A DNA stretch of 6,852 nucleotides from positions 1 to 6,852 of the forward strand of contig CAMBWJ010000097.1 in assembly GCA_945871545.1 (NCBI GenBank). The letters run 5' to 3'. The notes under the pieces are model-generated. The model was not told where the DNA came from, did no database searches, and saw only the letters and a program-made list of their open reading frames with translations. Source of the stretch: an uncultured Clostridia bacterium. GTDB lineage: Bacteria > Bacillota_A > Clostridia > Christensenellales > Aristaeellaceae. The number at the start of each line of letters is the position of its first letter. The stretch's first letter is position 1. The position numbers were made by a program, and so were the translations under genes. Shown here one piece after another: positions 1 through 6,065 of this stretch.

Positions 1-764
1 CCCTTCTTGCACTCGGCCTTCACCCGATCGGCCAGTTCCGCACTGGGCGCGCGGGTCTCCTTCGTCTCCGGGTTGACCCACAGCCCCTCGTAATCGCCGA
101 AATTCGCGCAAATCTCCCAGTAGTCCTGGGGCACGAAGTTTTCGATCTCCAGATCGCGCTTCACGATCAGGTTCAGCGTGGGGGTCTGCACCCGCCCGAT
201 GGACAGATGGGCGTTGTAGCGCAGCGAGTAGGCCCGGGAGGCGTTCATGCCCACCAGCCAGTCCGCAACGCTGCGGCAGCGGGCAGATTCGTACAGCGCG
301 TCGTAGCAGGACGCGGGCTTCAGCTCCTCAAAGCCCTTGCGGATGGCCGCGTCGGTCATGGAGGAGATCCACAGGCGCTCCACGGGCTTGGTGCAGCCGC
401 ATAGCTGATAGATGTAGCGGAAGATCAGCTCGCCCTCCCGCGCGCTATCGGTGGCGCAGATCACGGAATCGATCTTTGGGGAGTTGAGCAGCTTCGCGAC
501 GGTTTTGTACTGATCCATGGTTGCCGGGAGCGCCTTCAGCGGGATCGTATCGGGCAGCATGGGCAGGTCGTTCATGTTCCACTTCTGCCACTGGGGGTTC
601 ACCTCGCCCGGCTCGCACAGCGACACCAGGTGGCCCAGCGCCCAGGTCACCACGTAGTCCTCGCCGTATAGGTAGCCCTCGCCCTTATTCTTCACGCCCA
701 GCACCCGGGCGATGTCCTTGCCCACAGAGGGCTTTTCCGCCACGATCAGCTTCTTCATTTTCAT
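1..764 (-). CDS. topB: DNA topoisomerase III, N-terminal part (runs off left edge)
   Basis: Type IA topoisomerase that cuts and passes single DNA strands, relaxing negative supercoils and decatenating replication or recombination intermediates in the cytoplasm. The 254 visible residues open with LIVAEKPSVGKDIARVLG, the start of the Toprim domain with its catalytic Glu at residue 10. The second Toprim motif, ATDSAREGELIF (about 104-115), carries Asp106, Glu110 and Glu112. SIGRVQTPTL at 188-197 is the conserved type IA motif that helps build the active-site pocket. The catalytic tyrosine (the TxPRTD region, normally near residue 310) lies outside the window. The ATG at 764 is chosen because an in-frame TGA sits directly before it and GGAGA (773-769) is well spaced; the alternative ATG at 758 is too far from that site. 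The gene is divergent from the aldolase gene. The position that is the second Asp of DxD in E. coli-type enzymes is Ala108; my recollection is that Bacillota TopB often lacks that Asp. The family call is firm. Confidence 0.95.
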   Translation of the reverse strand, partial: MKMKKLIVAEKPSVGKDIARVLGVKNKGEGYLYGEDYVVTWALGHLVSLCEPGEVNPQWQKWNMNDLPMLPDTIPLKALPATMDQYKTVAKLLNSPKIDSVICATDSAREGELIFRYIYQLCGCTKPVERLWISSMTDAAIRKGFEELKPASCYDALYESARCRSVADWLVGMNASRAYSLRYNAHLSIGRVQTPTLNLIVKRDLEIENFVPQDYWEICANFGDYEGLWVNPETKETRAPSAELADRVKAECKK

Positions 765-781
765 TCACTCTCCGGTATGCT

Positions 782-810
782 ATGATAGCAGCTTGAAGCC
801 AAACTTGCAA
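782..810 (-). promoter_or_regulatory. sigma-A-type promoter for topB
   Basis: On the minus strand TTGCAA (810-805) and TATCAT (787-782) are separated by exactly 17 bases, and the bases before the -10 box read TGC, an extended -10 (TGn). Transcription would begin near 775, giving a leader of only about ten bases that contains little beyond the ribosome binding site of topB. The match is read directly from the sequence; activity is inferred. Confidence 0.6.
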
Positions 811-874
811 GCGGGTTTCGGTGAAGCGGTCTGCGGTGCGGAATGGGAAAATTCGGTGAATCACGCGGCTGTGC
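811..874. repeat. paired 9-bp direct repeat between divergent promoters
   Basis: TTCGGTGAA occurs at 817-825 and 852-860, 35 bases apart (a little over three helical turns), between the -35 boxes of the two divergent promoters. The second copy runs into GTGAATCAC, a near-palindrome. The spacing and location suit a dimeric regulator, but two nonamers could also be chance. Nothing else is recognisable in the 219-base spacer beyond the promoters and the cre-like site. Confidence 0.3.
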
Positions 875-903
875 TTGTAAAAACCATGCAATCATGCTAC
901 AAT
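875..903 (+). promoter_or_regulatory. sigma-A-type promoter for the aldolase gene
   Basis: TTGTAA (875-880) and TACAAT (898-903) are separated by 17 bases, with TGC immediately before the -10 box (extended -10). Transcription would start around 909-911, giving a 5' leader of about 74 bases before the aldolase ATG at 984. It faces away from the topB promoter, with about 64 bases between the two -35 boxes. It is the best promoter-like sequence on the plus strand in this window. Confidence 0.65.
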
Positions 904-922
904 AACAGGTGGTATTGAAGCA

Positions 923-936
923 AGAAAACGTTTGCC
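923..936 (+). promoter_or_regulatory. cre-like / LacI-family operator candidate
   Basis: AGAAAACGTTTGCC fits the catabolite-responsive element TGAAANCGNTTNCA at all fixed positions except the first and last. It has the central CG and the near-palindromic GAAAAC/GTTTGC halves typical of LacI-family operators. It lies roughly 13-26 bases downstream of the predicted transcription start of the aldolase gene, a position where a bound CcpA-like or local LacI-type protein would block elongation. No regulator gene is in the window, so this is a weak call. Confidence 0.3.
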
Positions 937-983
937 TATCCCGACAGACGAGCTTGGTCGACATGGCCGAATGGAGGATTACA

Positions 984-1886
984 ATGGATACGAGAATTAT
1001 TGTTCGCAAAGCTCTGGAGAACGGTCTGGTGGTTCCTGCATTCAACATTCCGCACCCGCCGATGCTGAAGGCGATCGTGCAGGCAGTTGTGGACGAGAAC
1101 AGCGTGGCCATGATTCAGGTGGCGCGCCTGGAGTGGGAGAAGTTCGAGGCGGGCAGCCTGGAGAACATCGCGGATGAGTATGCCAAGTACGCCGTGGAGG
1201 GCCACACCCTGCTGCACCTGGACCACGTGCCGGTGATCGACGAGGATCACAAGGAAGTGGATTACCTGCCGATCATCCAGCGCGCCATCAACGCGGGCTA
1301 CGGCTCCGTGATGGTGGATGCGTCCCGCCTGGATCTGGAGGGCAACATCAACGCCACCCGCGCGGTTGCGGAGCTTGCCCACGCCGCCGGAATCCCGGTG
1401 GAGGCCGAGCTGGGCGCGGTGATGGGCCACGAGACCAGCCAGCAGGCGATCCCCTACGAGGAGATCTTCGCCAAGAAGATGGGCTTTACCAAGGTGGACG
1501 AGGCCGTGCAGTTCGTGCGCGAGTCCGAGTGCGACTGGCTGAGCGTCGCCGTGGGTAGCGTGCACGGCGCCATCGCGGACAACCTGCTGGACAAGAAGAA
1601 GCCCGCCGCCAAGCTGGACGTTGAGCACATCGAGACCCTGCGCAACGCGCTGAACATCCCGCTGGTGCTGCACGGCGGCTCCGGCATCGAGAACGACTAC
1701 ATCACCCGGGGCATCAAGGCCGGCATCGCCAAGATCAACGTCGGCACCGAGCTGCGCCAGCCCTATGAGCGCGCCATGCGCGAAAGGAACGACGTGGAGT
1801 ATGCCCGCGCGTGCGTCTACACCCGCTGCCGCGAGCTGATCCGCGACTTCCTGCACACCGCGGACGACGCGAAGATCCTCTACTGA
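984..1886 (+). CDS. class II aldolase, fructose/tagatose-bisphosphate aldolase family
   Basis: Zinc-dependent class II aldolase that should reversibly cleave a ketose (bis)phosphate to dihydroxyacetone phosphate and an aldehyde in the cytoplasm. At 300 residues it is a normal length for the FbaA/GatY/KbaY/IolJ family. Visible motifs are AFNIPH near the N-terminus; LHLDHV (77-82), with the proton-donating Asp80 and zinc ligand His81; the glycine-rich GYGSVMVDAS segment (105-114); AELG (141-144); the zinc-ligand histidines His194 (GSVHG) and His230 (LHGGSG); and the phosphate-binding KINVGTEL strand (250-257). Several spots depart from the usual LHxDHG and GTAHG forms, so the substrate cannot be named; tagatose-, fructose- or another sugar-phosphate aldolase are all possible. 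The ATG at 984 is preferred because GGAGGA (973-978) is well placed; an in-frame GTG at 909 lies at the predicted transcription start and has no such site. A strong terminator follows. Confidence 0.9.
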   Translation: MDTRIIVRKALENGLVVPAFNIPHPPMLKAIVQAVVDENSVAMIQVARLEWEKFEAGSLENIADEYAKYAVEGHTLLHLDHVPVIDEDHKEVDYLPIIQRAINAGYGSVMVDASRLDLEGNINATRAVAELAHAAGIPVEAELGAVMGHETSQQAIPYEEIFAKKMGFTKVDEAVQFVRESECDWLSVAVGSVHGAIADNLLDKKKPAAKLDVEHIETLRNALNIPLVLHGGSGIENDYITRGIKAGIAKINVGTELRQPYERAMRERNDVEYARACVYTRCRELIRDFLHTADDAKILY

Positions 1887-1900
1887 TCGAGAAACAGGCG

Positions 1901-1937
1901 CTCCCCGATATTCAAAAAGGGTATCGGGGAGTTTTTT
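1901..1937 (+). terminator. intrinsic terminator after the aldolase gene
   Basis: CTCCCCGATA (1901-1910) pairs perfectly over 10 bp with TATCGGGGAG (1922-1931) across an 11-base loop and is followed by six T (1932-1937). It begins 14 bases after the aldolase stop and ends only 18 bases before the SDR start codon, so that gene has no room for its own promoter after the terminator. Confidence 0.92.
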
Positions 1938-1955
1938 GAACGAAGGAGGCAAATC

Positions 1956-2687
1956 ATGGCGGAGGTTCGCAATTTTGAGGGAAGGGTCGCGCTGATCACC
2001 GGCGCGGGCGGCGGCATCGGCCGCGCGCTCACGCTGCGCCTTTCAAAGCTGGGCTTCCGGCTGGCGCTGCTGGGCCGCAGCATGGACAAGCTGCGCGCCG
2101 TTGCGGAGGCTGCCGGTCAGGCCGAGGGCGCGCTGCTGATCGCGGGCGACCTGGCGGATCCTGTCTTTGTGCAGGGCGTGATCGACAGAGTTGTGACTTA
2201 TTTTGGAAGATTGGATGTTTTGGTGAACAATGCAGGCATCTGCTTCGTCAAAAATATGGAGGAGACCGGCTATGATGAGTTCGACGCGATGATGCGCACG
2301 AACGTCTACGCGCCCTATCTGCTCTGCCGCGACGCCATCGCGCCGCTGCGCAGGTCCGACTGCCCGACCATCATCAACATCGGCTCGGTGGTGAGCCACA
2401 AGGGCTATCCCACCCAGTCGGCCTACGGCACCGCCAAGCACGCGCTGCTGGGCATGACCAAGGCGCTGGCGGCGGAGGTCTACCGGGACGGCATCCGGGT
2501 GCACATCATCTGCCCCGGCGCAGTCAACACCGAGATGGCGCGCACCGTCTCCCGCCCGGACATCGACATGAACGCGTTGATCGGCGTGGAGGACATCGCC
2601 GACACGGCGGAGTTTCTGCTGACCCATCGCGGCAACGCCGTGGTGGACGAGGTGCAGCTGCACCGCATCGGCAAGCAGCCGTTCTGA
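1956..2687 (+). CDS. short-chain dehydrogenase/reductase (SDR) family oxidoreductase
   Basis: Classical SDR of 243 residues, expected to be a soluble NAD(P)-dependent alcohol/ketone oxidoreductase with one Rossmann domain. The cofactor motif is TGAGGGIG (15-22), and Arg41 after the second strand favours NADP(H). Asp65 follows in GDL, NNAG is at 91-94, and Asn115, Ser144, Tyr157 and Lys161 complete the catalytic tetrad (YxxxK intact). PG at 187-188 lies in the usual cofactor-contacting loop. The substrate cannot be read from sequence; FabG-like, sugar-alcohol and 3-hydroxyacid dehydrogenases share this layout. The start is fixed by AAGGAGG (1943-1949), six bases before the ATG. The gene sits just after the aldolase terminator and 36 bases before the transpeptidase gene, with which it is probably co-transcribed. 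Positions 2191-2260 are about 37% G+C and use AT-rich codons unlike the rest of the gene. Confidence 0.93.
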   Translation: MAEVRNFEGRVALITGAGGGIGRALTLRLSKLGFRLALLGRSMDKLRAVAEAAGQAEGALLIAGDLADPVFVQGVIDRVVTYFGRLDVLVNNAGICFVKNMEETGYDEFDAMMRTNVYAPYLLCRDAIAPLRRSDCPTIINIGSVVSHKGYPTQSAYGTAKHALLGMTKALAAEVYRDGIRVHIICPGAVNTEMARTVSRPDIDMNALIGVEDIADTAEFLLTHRGNAVVDEVQLHRIGKQPF

Positions 2688-2723
2688 CGGCGCGAAGTAA
2701 ACAAAGGAAAGAAGGTTGAACGC

Positions 2724-4064
2724 TTGAAACGATTCCTGAGCGCCCTGCTGATTGCGGCGCTGATGCTGAGCTCCACCGCAGCCCTGGCCACGAGCCTGAC
2801 CGGTGCGGAGGCCCTGGGTCTGGTGGACTCGGGGGAGAATTCGGGCCTGTCCGGCAACTATCCTACGTTGCACGTGGGCTCCAGGGACGGCGACGACGCG
2901 GCGGCCTATGTGGTCATGCTGCAGAACCGCCTGCAGGAGCTGGGCTACCTCTCCAGCGCCGCCGACGGCCAGTACGGCCAGCTGACGGAGTCCGCCGTGC
3001 TCGCCTTTCAGGAGGAGAACGGCCTGACCCCCACCGGTGTGGCGGACGATTCCACCCAGAGCATCCTCTACTCCAGCGCGGCCAAGACCGCGCCGGTGCG
3101 CGAGGGCATGCAGGATTCGGACGTGCTCTTGCTCCAGCAGAAGCTGGTTCTCTGGGGCTTCATGAACGGCAATGCGGACGGCGTTGTGGGCGACGCCACC
3201 AAGACGGCCATCTCCGAATTCAAGGAGTACATATACACCACCAACGCCGCAGCCTATGCGGCCTACGCCACGCCCGAGCCCACGCCGGAGCCCACCATGT
3301 CGCCGGATGCGCAGCCCGTGGCCGTGGACACGCCCATCGAGCCGGAGACCCAGATCGCCTCCGCCAGCGGCTACGACGGCGAGATCACCGACGAGGTGCT
3401 GAAGTTCGCCCGGGGCGAATACAGCTTCCAGATCTATCAGCGCCTGGTGCAGACCGGCGACAGGGACGCGGAGGTCTGGCGCGTGCAGCGCAGGCTGCGT
3501 TCTCTGGGCTACCTGTACAAGCCCGACGGCAGCTACGGTGCGCTCACCGAGAATGCGCTGAAGTACTTCCAGAAGAAGAACGGCCTGAAGGAGAGCGGCG
3601 TGGCGGATCAGGCCACTCAGGAGGTTCTCTTCTCCACCGACGCGGTGAAGGCCGAGGAGTACGTGTTCCCCTACAAGCTCGGCATCAGCCTGGACGAGCA
3701 GCGGGTGTACGTCTACGAGTGGGACGGCTCCGGCTACAACAAGCAGATCAAGAAGTTCAAGTGCTCCACCGGCATGGACGGCTACGCCACGCCCTCGGGC
3801 ACCTATCAGGCCGGCGGCAGGATCACCGTGGACGAGTGGTACTACTTCAAGGACTACAATTGCTATGCGAAGTACGCCTACCGCATCGTCGGCGGCATCC
3901 TGTTCCACTCGGTGCTGTACAACTCCAGCAAGCAGGGCCCCACGAATTCGTCCGTGCGCGCCCTGGGCAGGAAGGCCTCCCACGGCTGCGTGCGCCTGGC
4001 GGTGGACGACGCGAAGTGGATCTATGACAACTGCCCCGAGGGAACCACGGTTGTGATCCGCTGA
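2724..4064 (+). CDS. secreted L,D-transpeptidase (YkuD) with three peptidoglycan-binding repeats
   Basis: Exported cell-wall enzyme of 446 residues, expected to make L,D (3-3) peptide cross-links or otherwise exchange peptide stems. A Sec signal peptide (KR, then a hydrophobic run) ends at ALA (20-22). Three PG_binding_1-like repeats follow, at about 60-117, 126-168 and 247-305. The first and third have clear RLxxLGYL, DGxYGxLTExA and FQxxNGL signatures; the second is more divergent. A Pro/Glu/Thr-rich linker (PEPTPEPT near 184-191) and a stretch to about 245 separate repeats two and three. The YkuD domain (about 315-446) has STGMDGYATPSGTY (348-361), His395 and SHGCVRL (419-425) with catalytic Cys422, so it should be active. 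The start is TTG at 2724, with AAGG (2712-2715) eight bases upstream; the next in-frame ATG (residue 14) would destroy the signal peptide. It is probably transcribed with the SDR gene and is closed by a strong hairpin. Confidence 0.92.
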   Translation: MKRFLSALLIAALMLSSTAALATSLTGAEALGLVDSGENSGLSGNYPTLHVGSRDGDDAAAYVVMLQNRLQELGYLSSAADGQYGQLTESAVLAFQEENGLTPTGVADDSTQSILYSSAAKTAPVREGMQDSDVLLLQQKLVLWGFMNGNADGVVGDATKTAISEFKEYIYTTNAAAYAAYATPEPTPEPTMSPDAQPVAVDTPIEPETQIASASGYDGEITDEVLKFARGEYSFQIYQRLVQTGDRDAEVWRVQRRLRSLGYLYKPDGSYGALTENALKYFQKKNGLKESGVADQATQEVLFSTDAVKAEEYVFPYKLGISLDEQRVYVYEWDGSGYNKQIKKFKCSTGMDGYATPSGTYQAGGRITVDEWYYFKDYNCYAKYAYRIVGGILFHSVLYNSSKQGPTNSSVRALGRKASHGCVRLAVDDAKWIYDNCPEGTTVVIR

Positions 4065-4078
4065 GGACAGGGATCGAG

Positions 4079-4113
4079 CAAACCCGGAGAGAAGCAGCTT
4101 CTCTCCGGGTTTG
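4079..4113 (+). terminator. 16-bp hairpin terminator, copy 1 of a repeated hairpin
   Basis: A perfect 16-bp stem (4079-4094 with 4098-4113) closes on a three-base loop, CAG. The sequence downstream is only moderately T-rich (TTTG, then TTTATT after a few bases). It lies 14 bases after the L,D-transpeptidase stop and before the sigma operon. Positions 4082-4112 match 6068-6098 at 30 of 31 bases. Confidence 0.85.
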
Positions 4114-4120
4114 TGCGTTT

Positions 4121-4165
4121 ATTCTGCGTCGGAGTGCAACATATCCGCATTCTGCGTTGTATTAT
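4121..4165 (+). promoter_or_regulatory. candidate ECF-type promoter for the sigma operon
   Basis: TGCAAC (4135-4140) resembles the AAC-containing -35 box of ECF promoters, and GCGTTGTA (4154-4161) resembles a CGT-type -10 box. The 14-base gap between TGCAAC and CGT is short compared with the roughly 16 usual for Bacillus ECF promoters. The nonamer ATTCTGCGT occurs twice, at 4121-4129 and 4149-4157, the second copy overlapping the proposed -10. TATTAT (4160-4165) could serve as a sigma-A -10, but I see no good -35 for it. Autoregulation by the downstream sigma factor is inferred. Confidence 0.4.
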
Positions 4166-4186
4166 GGGTGAAAGGAGGTGGCGCGC

Positions 4187-4693
4187 ATGATGGAACGGTC
4201 GCAGCGTACGGGCGACGCGGTTCAGGAAATCATGGACGCATATTCCGGCATGGTCTACCGTCTGGCATACGCCCGGACGGGAAACCGGGCGGACGCGGAC
4301 GATGTGTATCAGGAGGTGTTCTTCAAGCTGTTCCGCACCAATCCACAGCTGGAGAGCGAGGCGCATCTCAAGGCCTGGCTGATCCGCACCACGATCCATA
4401 CCTCGGTCAATCTGCTGCGGAGCGCCTGGCGGCGCCATTCCCGGCCGCTGCCGGACGGCTATGATGCGCCCGACATGTCATTTCCGGGTGACGGTCGCCT
4501 GTCTGAGCTGCGCAAGGCGCTGATGCGCCTGCCGGAAAAGCAGCGCATTGTCATTCACCTGTACTACTATGAACAGCTCTCCACGGAGGAAATCGCGGAA
4601 CTCCTCGGTGAAAAGGGCGCGACCGTCCGCTCGCGCATGAAGCGCGGACGGGAACGATTGAGGTCTCTGCTTACGGAGACGGAGGTGGAATGA
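4187..4693 (+). CDS. ECF-type RNA polymerase sigma factor
   Basis: Small group-4 sigma factor of 168 residues that would direct RNA polymerase to a limited stress- or envelope-type regulon. Region 2 spans about 14-85: a helix with MVYRLAYARTGNRADADDVYQEVFFKLF, split here as residues 22-41 MVYRLAYARTGNRADADDVY and 42-49 QEVFFKLF, followed by LKAWLIRTTIH. A short linker leads to region 4 at about 105-162, with LPEKQRIVIHLYYYE (115-129) and the helix-turn-helix LSTEEIAELLGEKGATVRSR (131-150). There is no region 1 or 3, as expected for ECF factors. The ATG at 4187 lies eight bases after AAAGGAGG (4171-4178). A GTG at 4178 overlaps that site and is rejected; the ATG at 4190 is a less well-spaced alternative. 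The stop codon overlaps the start of the DUF4179-type gene, so the two are translationally coupled and probably a cognate sigma/anti-sigma pair. Confidence 0.93.
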   Translation: MMERSQRTGDAVQEIMDAYSGMVYRLAYARTGNRADADDVYQEVFFKLFRTNPQLESEAHLKAWLIRTTIHTSVNLLRSAWRRHSRPLPDGYDAPDMSFPGDGRLSELRKALMRLPEKQRIVIHLYYYEQLSTEEIAELLGEKGATVRSRMKRGRERLRSLLTETEVE

Positions 4694-6006
4694 TGTTGAA
4701 GGATGATTACAGAAAGCTCTTCGATTCCATTTCTCCCGACGCAGCTCTCGAGCAGCGGACGCGAAGGGAGATCATGGACATGTTGCATCCGAAGGGAAAA
4801 CACAGAAACAGGCTCCGCCGAGCGGTATGCATTGCAGCCGCCGCGCTGCTGCTCATCGGCACAGCCCTCGCCGTTGTGCGCGCCTCCGGCATCCTTGACC
4901 GGCTCTTCCGGGGCGAAGCGCCCAGCCGGCAGGCGCAAGAGGCCGTCGTTCGGGATTCCATGCAGGTATCCAAGAATGGCGTGACCCTGAAGCTGGACGA
5001 ATACCTCTTCGATCGGAACACCCTGCACCTCGGCTGGACGGTGTCCTCCGAGCGCGAAGGCGACGTGTTCTACACCTCCTCGTACAGCTACTGCTACACC
5101 AGTCCCGGGGATGAAATCCTCTCAGAGGAGAGCATCGGCGGCGCGTATGGTGCGTACAGCTCCAGCGATGTGGGGGACGGCGCTCTCGTCCAGCTGAACG
5201 GCGCGCAGCCCAGCCACAGCAGCTACGCAGGCTACGGCTACAAGGTCATGCCGGAGGGAAGCATCAACACCCGCGTGGTCATCCACGCCTACGAGACGGA
5301 CTTTGCGCGCACGGATGTGGAGGACGCATTCGAGCTGATCTACGCCGATCCGGGCGATCCGGCCAGCCTTGCCCTTGAGAACGCCTGCCAGATCGGCGTT
5401 TCCCCCGACCATCTGACGGCGGTCAACGGCTACAATGCCTACAATGAGGCCCTGCAGAGGCTGCTGGATGGCGGCATGGACTGGGATGCGGCCCATGAGG
5501 CGGCGCTCACGGAATCCGGTATTTTCCGGGAGCTTGCCGTGCTGGAGCTGAATGTCGACATCGATCCTGGCAGGGCGGCGGAGCCCCGCTTCAGCCTCGA
5601 CGGCGCGCGCAGCTACGTTCTGGCGGACGCGACCGTCATCCTGAAGACCCTGACCATCGATACGGCCTCGACCATCCTGGAATACGATGTGATTCCCGAC
5701 GATGCCAGCGGCGTGACCGGGCTGAACGCGCTGGAGCTGTCCTATCTGCTCTTCGATCAGGACGGCAAGCTGCTGGATGCCGCGTACATGATGGGGGCCT
5801 GCGGCAGGGAGACCGATCCCATCGACGGCAAGCGGGCGTTTGCGTTCACCCATGACGGAAATCCGCTGTCCGAAGCGGTGACGGCCATCACCTTCGTGCC
5901 CCGGGGACAGACGAAGCACAGGGAAGGTGAATCCTCCGACGACTATGCCCTTCGCGTGAAGGCGGCCGCCGATGCGGAGCAGTGCTTCACGGTGGAAATC
6001 CGATGA
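4693..6006 (+). CDS. DUF4179-type membrane protein, probable anti-sigma factor
   Basis: Single-pass membrane protein of 437 residues, likely holding the upstream sigma factor inactive until an extracytoplasmic signal arrives. A short charged cytoplasmic part (1-43, including LFDSISPDAALEQRTRREIM) precedes one transmembrane segment (about 44-62); positive residues KHRNRLRR before it favour N-in orientation. The external region includes a DUF4179-like stretch, VSKNGVTLKLDEYLFDRNTL (92-111) then HLGWTV, after which I recognise no family. No zinc-binding HxxxCxxC motif is present, and the cytoplasmic part has no Cys, so it is not a ZAS-type anti-sigma factor. The ATG at 4693 (TGATG overlap with the sigma stop) is chosen because GGAGG (4681-4685) is seven bases away; the ATG at 4690 gives one extra Met with a tighter spacing. 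The anti-sigma role rests on gene order, topology and family habit, not on a direct motif. Confidence 0.8.
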   Translation: MLKDDYRKLFDSISPDAALEQRTRREIMDMLHPKGKHRNRLRRAVCIAAAALLLIGTALAVVRASGILDRLFRGEAPSRQAQEAVVRDSMQVSKNGVTLKLDEYLFDRNTLHLGWTVSSEREGDVFYTSSYSYCYTSPGDEILSEESIGGAYGAYSSSDVGDGALVQLNGAQPSHSSYAGYGYKVMPEGSINTRVVIHAYETDFARTDVEDAFELIYADPGDPASLALENACQIGVSPDHLTAVNGYNAYNEALQRLLDGGMDWDAAHEAALTESGIFRELAVLELNVDIDPGRAAEPRFSLDGARSYVLADATVILKTLTIDTASTILEYDVIPDDASGVTGLNALELSYLLFDQDGKLLDAAYMMGACGRETDPIDGKRAFAFTHDGNPLSEAVTAITFVPRGQTKHREGESSDDYALRVKAAADAEQCFTVEIR

Positions 6007-6065
6007 TTCAAGGGGAGGTATCCCCAGAACAGAAGAGATATCCCACGAGTGACTGTTCCGACAAA

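Noticed and set aside
207..404. Plus-strand open frames within 207-796.
   Set aside because: They are antisense to topB, whose motifs (Toprim, SIGRVQTPTL) are clear; the translations are compositionally biased and unfamiliar.
1..764. Topoisomerase III as a sign of an integrative conjugative element.
   Set aside because: TopB-like proteins do occur on such elements, but no relaxase, type IV secretion, integrase or attachment site is visible, and the neighbours are ordinary chromosomal genes.
909..983. A 25-codon N-terminal extension of the aldolase from GTG at 909.
   Set aside because: It would begin at the predicted transcription start with no ribosome binding site, and the extra residues do not resemble the family N-terminus; the ATG at 984 has an ideal GGAGGA.
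936..1952. A 338-codon minus-strand open frame across the aldolase gene.
   Set aside because: It mirrors the aldolase codons, shows no family motif, and its start falls within the terminator region.
2043..3983. A 646-codon open frame on the minus strand spanning the SDR and transpeptidase genes.
   Set aside because: It lies antisense to two well-supported genes, its protein is low-complexity Gly/Val/Arg/His/Leu-rich with no recognisable motif, and such shadows are expected in GC-rich DNA whose codons end in G or C.
5122..5919. A 265-codon minus-strand open frame inside the DUF4179-type gene.
   Set aside because: It is the antisense shadow of a gene supported by overlap with the sigma factor; the composition is shadow-like and no motif is visible.
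6012..6058. Small inverted repeats after the DUF4179-type gene: GGGGA/TCCCC (6012-6025) and GAACAG/CTGTTC (6027-6058).
   Set aside because: Stems of 5-6 bp, one with a 20-base loop and neither with a T tract, are weak beside the strong hairpin at 6066-6098; chance is sufficient.
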